The position numbers were made by a program, and so were the translations under genes. This document shows, piece after piece, positions 60,525 to 64,000 of a DNA stretch of 64,000 nt. The notes below the pieces were generated by a model, which was not told the origin of the DNA, did not search any database, and saw only the letters and a program-made list of their open reading frames with translations. Origin of the DNA: Paramicrosporidium saccamoebae (lineage: Eukaryota; Rozellomycota); the NCBI GenBank assembly GCA_002794465.1, contig MTSL01000072.1, positions 1-64,000 on the forward strand. Direction: 5' to 3'. Within the stretch, counting starts at the first letter, position 1, and each line of letters opens with the position of its first letter.

Positions 60525-61349
60525 ATGCACTCTTTAGATTTTCTCGAAAAGGCTGTATCCCTCTCTTCCAAAGAGTTCATCCGTGGCTTCATTATCGGCC
60601 AGTTTGCCCTCCTCTTGGTACTGTTGCTGCTTGCTCGCCTCCTTTTCTTCCGCTCTCCCACCCCCCTTGAGCCTATCCGCTTTCCTTCCAAGCCCAAGTC
60701 CAAAAAAGCACCGTCACCCAGCATGCCTATCCTTCCCGGTCGCGAATCTTGCGTCTGGGTCAATTCCATACTCGTCCAGCTGCTAGGGCCCTTGAAGACG
60801 CTGCTCTTGGATGGCGATACACTGGAGCACCTTTCAGCGCTACTGAATGGTTATGTAGGAGGAAGCGACATGGTAGGAACTATGGAGATTTTGAAATTCG
60901 AGCTAGGCGATTCCTGTCCACAAGTACGCTGGATTGAGACACTCTCCGAGGCATCCTGGGAGATACAGATTGAATGGAATGACGTGGCTGAGCTGGACCT
61001 AGACACGGCAGTCATCCTGTCATGGCCGCCACGACAGCACCTGGCATCACTTCCCTGTTCATTCTCGTTTGCAGTGAAATCTGTCATGGCCACGCTAAAG
61101 GTGGTGCTGGAGGGAGACAAAATGTATATCTCGGCATTAAGCGATGGTTTTGAGCTGGATCTGCGGATCCATTCGCTGATCGGGCACCGCAGTAAGCTGA
61201 AGGATATCCCAAAGCTCACCAGTGTTCTGCGAGAAAGACTGAGGGGAGTGATTGAGCAAAAACTTATTGATCCTCATAGGATCGAGATGGACGTTGGCGA
61301 AATGGCCAGGAAGATTATTTTACCACAACCCACAAAGACTGTAGATTAG
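60525..61349 (+). CDS. MMM1: MMM1, ERMES subunit (ER-mitochondria tether)
   Basis: A 274-aa single-exon protein starting MHSLDFLEKAVSLSSKEFIR. The helix GFIIGQFALLLVLLLLARLL (residues about 21-40) anchors it in the ER. A cytosolic linker and the SMP lipid-transfer domain follow: ESCVWVNSILVQLLGP, WIETLSEASWEIQIEWN, SFAVKSVMATLKVVLEGD and RGVIEQKLIDPHRIEM. Mmm1 with Mdm10, Mdm12 and Mdm34 moves phospholipids between ER and mitochondria. It is a fungal-type marker and shows a mitochondrion with lipid import. TGATTGG lies 71 bp upstream (60448-60454). Confidence 0.92.
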   Translation: MHSLDFLEKAVSLSSKEFIRGFIIGQFALLLVLLLLARLLFFRSPTPLEPIRFPSKPKSKKAPSPSMPILPGRESCVWVNSILVQLLGPLKTLLLDGDTLEHLSALLNGYVGGSDMVGTMEILKFELGDSCPQVRWIETLSEASWEIQIEWNDVAELDLDTAVILSWPPRQHLASLPCSFSFAVKSVMATLKVVLEGDKMYISALSDGFELDLRIHSLIGHRSKLKDIPKLTSVLRERLRGVIEQKLIDPHRIEMDVGEMARKIILPQPTKTVD

Positions 61350-61424
61350 TGTGCGATTATATTACTCGTTTATAAAATTTACTATACAACTGAAAGACCC
61401 TGACATTTTACCAGGGTGTGCATA

Positions 61425-63120
61425 ATGAGCAAGGGAAAAAGGATTGCTCAAAAAAAGAGCTTTCTTGACTGTCTCGAGGCTAGCATAGACAAGCTAGAGA
61501 CCGAACAGAGCGAAAAAGTACCGAAAAGGGAACGCTCCAAAAAGGTTACGTTTGATAGTCGTATCCATAAGCGTGGTTTCTTAAAAGACCAGCCTGCATC
61601 TGCCTTTGAAGAGGATGGGGAGGAGAGTGATGGTGAGGAGAATGATGAGGAGAGTAGTGGTGAGAGCGCTGGTGAATATGAAGGGTTTGAAAGCGCGTCT
61701 GACGAACAAGAGGGTGAAGAGCAAAGCGAAGACGAAGAACAAGAGGGTGAAGAGCAAAGTGAGGATGAAGAACAGGATGATTTTGATGCGCTTTCTCCTG
61801 CAGAACAGTTAAAAATGCTCATGATGCCTGTCGAAGAAGGAGAAGAAGACGCTGACTTGGACTATGCCGAAGAATATGATGAAGACGAAGAGGATGATGA
61901 AGACGAAGAGGATGATGAAGATGAAGACGAAGAAGGGTTAGAATACGATACTGACGAACCTCAACAGGACCTGAAAAAGCCAAAAAAGCGTCTTTTATCT
62001 TTGGATGATGATGACGAGGACGAGGAAGCTGTAAAATCAACTTTTGAAAAGCAACAAGAGCGTCTTCGAAAGACAATATCCGCGTTTGAGGAAGAGAACA
62101 TTTCAGAGAAGCCATGGATGCTCCGTGGTGAGGTTAACGCCACTAGTCGCCCTGTCAACTCACTACTGGAGCAGGATTTAGACTTTGAACACGCAAGCAG
62201 AGCCGCCCCAATTATAACAGAAGAGGTTACCGAGTCCATCGAGTCGCTCATTAAGCAGCGAGTCAAGGACCAGGCGTGGGATGATCCGGAGCGAAAAGTA
62301 AAGAACACTGTGACACAAGGTAGGAAGCTGCCCGAGTTGGAAACGGAAAAGAGCGGAAAATCGCTGAGTCAGGTTTACGAAGATGAACTTGTCCAACCCA
62401 AGACGAGTGTCACTGTGGATGAACCCACGAAAAAGTCTCACGATGCAATTACAGTTTTGTTTAATAAGATTTGTCGGAAATTGGATGCACTTTCGCAGCA
62501 CAAATTTACGCCGCGTGCATATTCACTTGAAGATGTTCAGCTAAAGACGAGTAAAGTTCCTAAACACAAATAAATGCATAGATGCGAGATGGCACATCTA
62601 CAGATCCGGGTCTGTGAAGCAGTACCTGCCCATGATTGGTGATCCCACGAACCGGTATACTGAGCGTATTAGTCCATAGTGGCACCTTTAATAAAGATAT
62701 ACTCTCGCGTAATAGCAGGGTCCTGTTTACAACATTCCGCAATAGACTACTCCGTTTGGGCCTGCAGGGGGTGACACTCAGATGGTTCGAAGCATCTCAG
62801 CTAGTATGCTGGAGGAGGCAACTCCCCTGCACATGTCCTCTGCCACTCGTCTTGCCCCACAGGAGCACTACCGGCCGTCCAAGAACATCCCGCAAGCCAC
62901 TACAGAAATGTCGCGTACCGACCGAAACCGCAAGCGTCGACAGACAAAGCTGGTGAAGAAAATGCAGAGACAGCAGAGTGATGAGAGGGCCAGGACAGCA
63001 GCGAGACTAGATCCAAAGAAGAAGGGCTCACTGGAGAAGAGGGAGGCTCTCAAGACGCTGTCGAAGAATAAGAATGTCACAATCCTGCCACAGGTCAGAA
63101 AAGATAGACGAAATAGATAA
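61425..63120 (+). CDS. MPP10: MPP10, U3 small nucleolar ribonucleoprotein subunit
   Basis: Exons 61425-62550 and 62768-63120 give 492 aa. The first exon has long acidic tracts (EDEEDDEDEEDDEDEDEEG) and the signature KPWMLRGEVNATSRPVNSLL, EQDLDFEH, APIITEEVTESIESLIKQRV and QAWDDPERKVKN, then LDALSQHKFTPR. The second exon has SASMLEEATPLHMSSATRLA and RTDRNRKRRQTKLVKKMQR, the MPP10 C-terminus. It binds Imp3 and Imp4 and organises the 18S processome. The 217-nt intron is exceptional; without it a stop follows quickly (KVPKHK). If the second exon is separate, the first would be a truncated MPP10. Confidence 0.85.
62551..62767 (+). other. Long intron (217 nt) in MPP10 with internal poly(A)-like signals
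   Basis: GTAAAG donor and CTGCAG acceptor restore the MPP10 frame. The intron begins with a short in-frame extension ending in AAATAAATG, and contains TTTAATAAAG near 62690. An antisense open frame of 60 codons without an ATG spans most of it. Confidence 0.6.
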
Positions 63121-63247
63121 AGGCCTGATCTAGTATTGTAGCAAATCTTGAGAGCTATTATTGCTTCACCAGACACGTGTAACCGATCATTAGTTAGTAC
63201 ACAATGAATCGGAAAGCTCAATAAATAAGTCTAGACAGACGGTTTAT

Positions 63248-64000
63248 TTAGGCATCCGCAGAGGAGAGACGAGAAACCATTTGGGCTATGACTTGCCGGG
63301 CATCCTCAATAGCTTTTGGTGTACCACGAAGTTTAACCTGATCCGAGTTTTCATCCCTTTTTGGCACGAAAATGCTGCATCCAGTCTCCCCTTTTACTTT
63401 CTCAAGGTTCATTCCAGAACGTCCAATAATCGCGCCATGATATTGAAGCGGAACCGTCATTATTTGCGTGGATGCTTTCAATGTTGCCTCCATATCCTTG
63501 ACAAAAGCGAGGGCCTTTTCCAGTTCACCAGCGTCTCCCAGGATCTGGATCCCATTTGGCTTGCCTTGGACTTTGAGATTAGGGAATTTCTTTGTCACGG
63601 CCGCCACTATTTCCTGACGATCTTCAAGAGAAACTGGCACCACTTGTGGTTCTCTTACATAGTGCAAGAGCTCAGCCTTTGCCAGCTTGACATTCTCAAT
63701 GGCGCCTTCGACAGTGACAAGAGTGTCTGCGGGATTCTCCTTCTTTGGAAAGTGAATACTAACACTAAATGTGGTGCGGATTCTCTGGACGTTTGCTCCA
63801 CCACGTCCCATGATCTCGCCGTGGAATCGGGTAGGAATATCTACAGTTTCTGTCATGAATTCTGTGGAAAATAGCTCGGACAGCTCCTTTATGGCAGAAG
63901 GAAGGACTTTCCTTTTCCCGCGGATGACAAATTCTTCTTTAGAGGGCACAGTAGAAATGCCAATTTCGAGTGCTTCATATTTGGTGATTAGAGCACGGAA
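63248..64000 (-). CDS. Vigilin/Scp160-like KH protein, 3' part only
   Basis: The frame is open from the stop at 63248 to the right edge at 64000 and continues beyond it. The visible 250 residues carry KH repeats: MGRGGANVQRIRTTFSVSIH with GRGGA, GKPNGIQILGDAGELEKALA (degenerate), and PLQYHGAIIGRSGMNLEKVK with the GRSG loop. Multiple KH domains with degenerate members fit vigilin (Scp160), which binds mRNA and ribosomes at the ER. The closest alternative is a smaller KH protein; only the upstream part could decide. The ATG is outside the window. Confidence 0.85.
   Translation of the reverse strand, partial: FRALITKYEALEIGISTVPSKEEFVIRGKRKVLPSAIKELSELFSTEFMTETVDIPTRFHGEIMGRGGANVQRIRTTFSVSIHFPKKENPADTLVTVEGAIENVKLAKAELLHYVREPQVVPVSLEDRQEIVAAVTKKFPNLKVQGKPNGIQILGDAGELEKALAFVKDMEATLKASTQIMTVPLQYHGAIIGRSGMNLEKVKGETGCSIFVPKRDENSDQVKLRGTPKAIEDARQVIAQMVSRLSSADA

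Noticed and set aside
62560-62742. Antisense 60-codon frame within the MPP10 intron
   Set aside because: No ATG, no recognisable family and no splice partner found; mentioned only as part of the intron.
62740-62800. tRNA-like B-box GGTTCGAAGC near 62783
   Set aside because: No matching A-box or cloverleaf upstream; it lies within the MPP10 coding exon.

Overview
The window is a very compact eukaryotic nuclear segment. Most genes are broken by tiny spliceosomal introns, which I placed by reading frame, protein-family continuity and GT...AG signals; nearly all are 27-44 nt long with a mode near 31. The gene content is fungal: ERMES subunit MMM1, NCA2, CSC1, ACL4, verprolin/WIP, SPT3 and fungal-type ribosome-biogenesis factors. 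The extreme compaction, together with a mitochondrion that still translates and makes ATP synthase (GUF1, mL49, TilS-like, ATP10, NCA2, PAM16, HMG-CoA lyase), suggests an early-diverging endoparasitic fungus of the Rozellomycota/Cryptomycota, such as a Paramicrosporidium-like organism, rather than a true microsporidium. That placement is inference from gene content, not from a database match.

Layout. 0-8 kb: YIF1, a 55-aa membrane peptide, SURF4, eL6, p23/SBA1, EAF, eL24, HMG-CoA lyase and ATP10. 8.6-13.6 kb: an orphan island with two tandem paralogs of about 310 aa, a small orphan between them and a 517-aa secretory orphan. 13.7-35.8 kb: G6PDH, NSE4, GUF1, WIP, CDC45, TilS-like, CPSF2, CSL4, UTP22, an ENT nucleoside transporter, a small membrane protein, ACL4 and a divergent CDC48-family AAA ATPase. 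36-46.9 kb: SPT3, a GTPBP1/2-like GTPase, NAD kinase, CSC1, an AKTIP/FTS-like E2 variant, RPC11, ARPC2 and eEF1B. 47-51.6 kb: six small single-pass membrane proteins interleaved with EBP2 and PRPP synthetase. 51.7-64 kb: NCA2, AC19, mL49, BUB3, ARF, PAM16, a seven-helix receptor, alpha-tubulin, MMM1, MPP10 and the 3' part of a vigilin-like gene cut by the right edge.

The genes form several functional groups: ribosome biogenesis (UTP22, MPP10, EBP2, ACL4, eL6, eL24, AC19, RPC11), mitochondrial maintenance, secretion (YIF1, SURF4, ARF), actin (WIP, ARPC2) and NADPH/ribose supply (NAD kinase, G6PDH, PRPP synthetase). Compaction is extreme. Convergent stop codons lie 1, 3 and 24 bp apart, divergent start codons 23 and 33 bp apart, and many stop codons sit inside or touch the poly(A) signal. 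The most unusual observations are two GC-AG introns sharing a GCAC donor, locus-specific tandem repeats at gene 3' ends that often contain the stop codon, the cluster of small membrane proteins, and the orphan island. I saw no tRNA, rRNA, CRISPR array or transposon.
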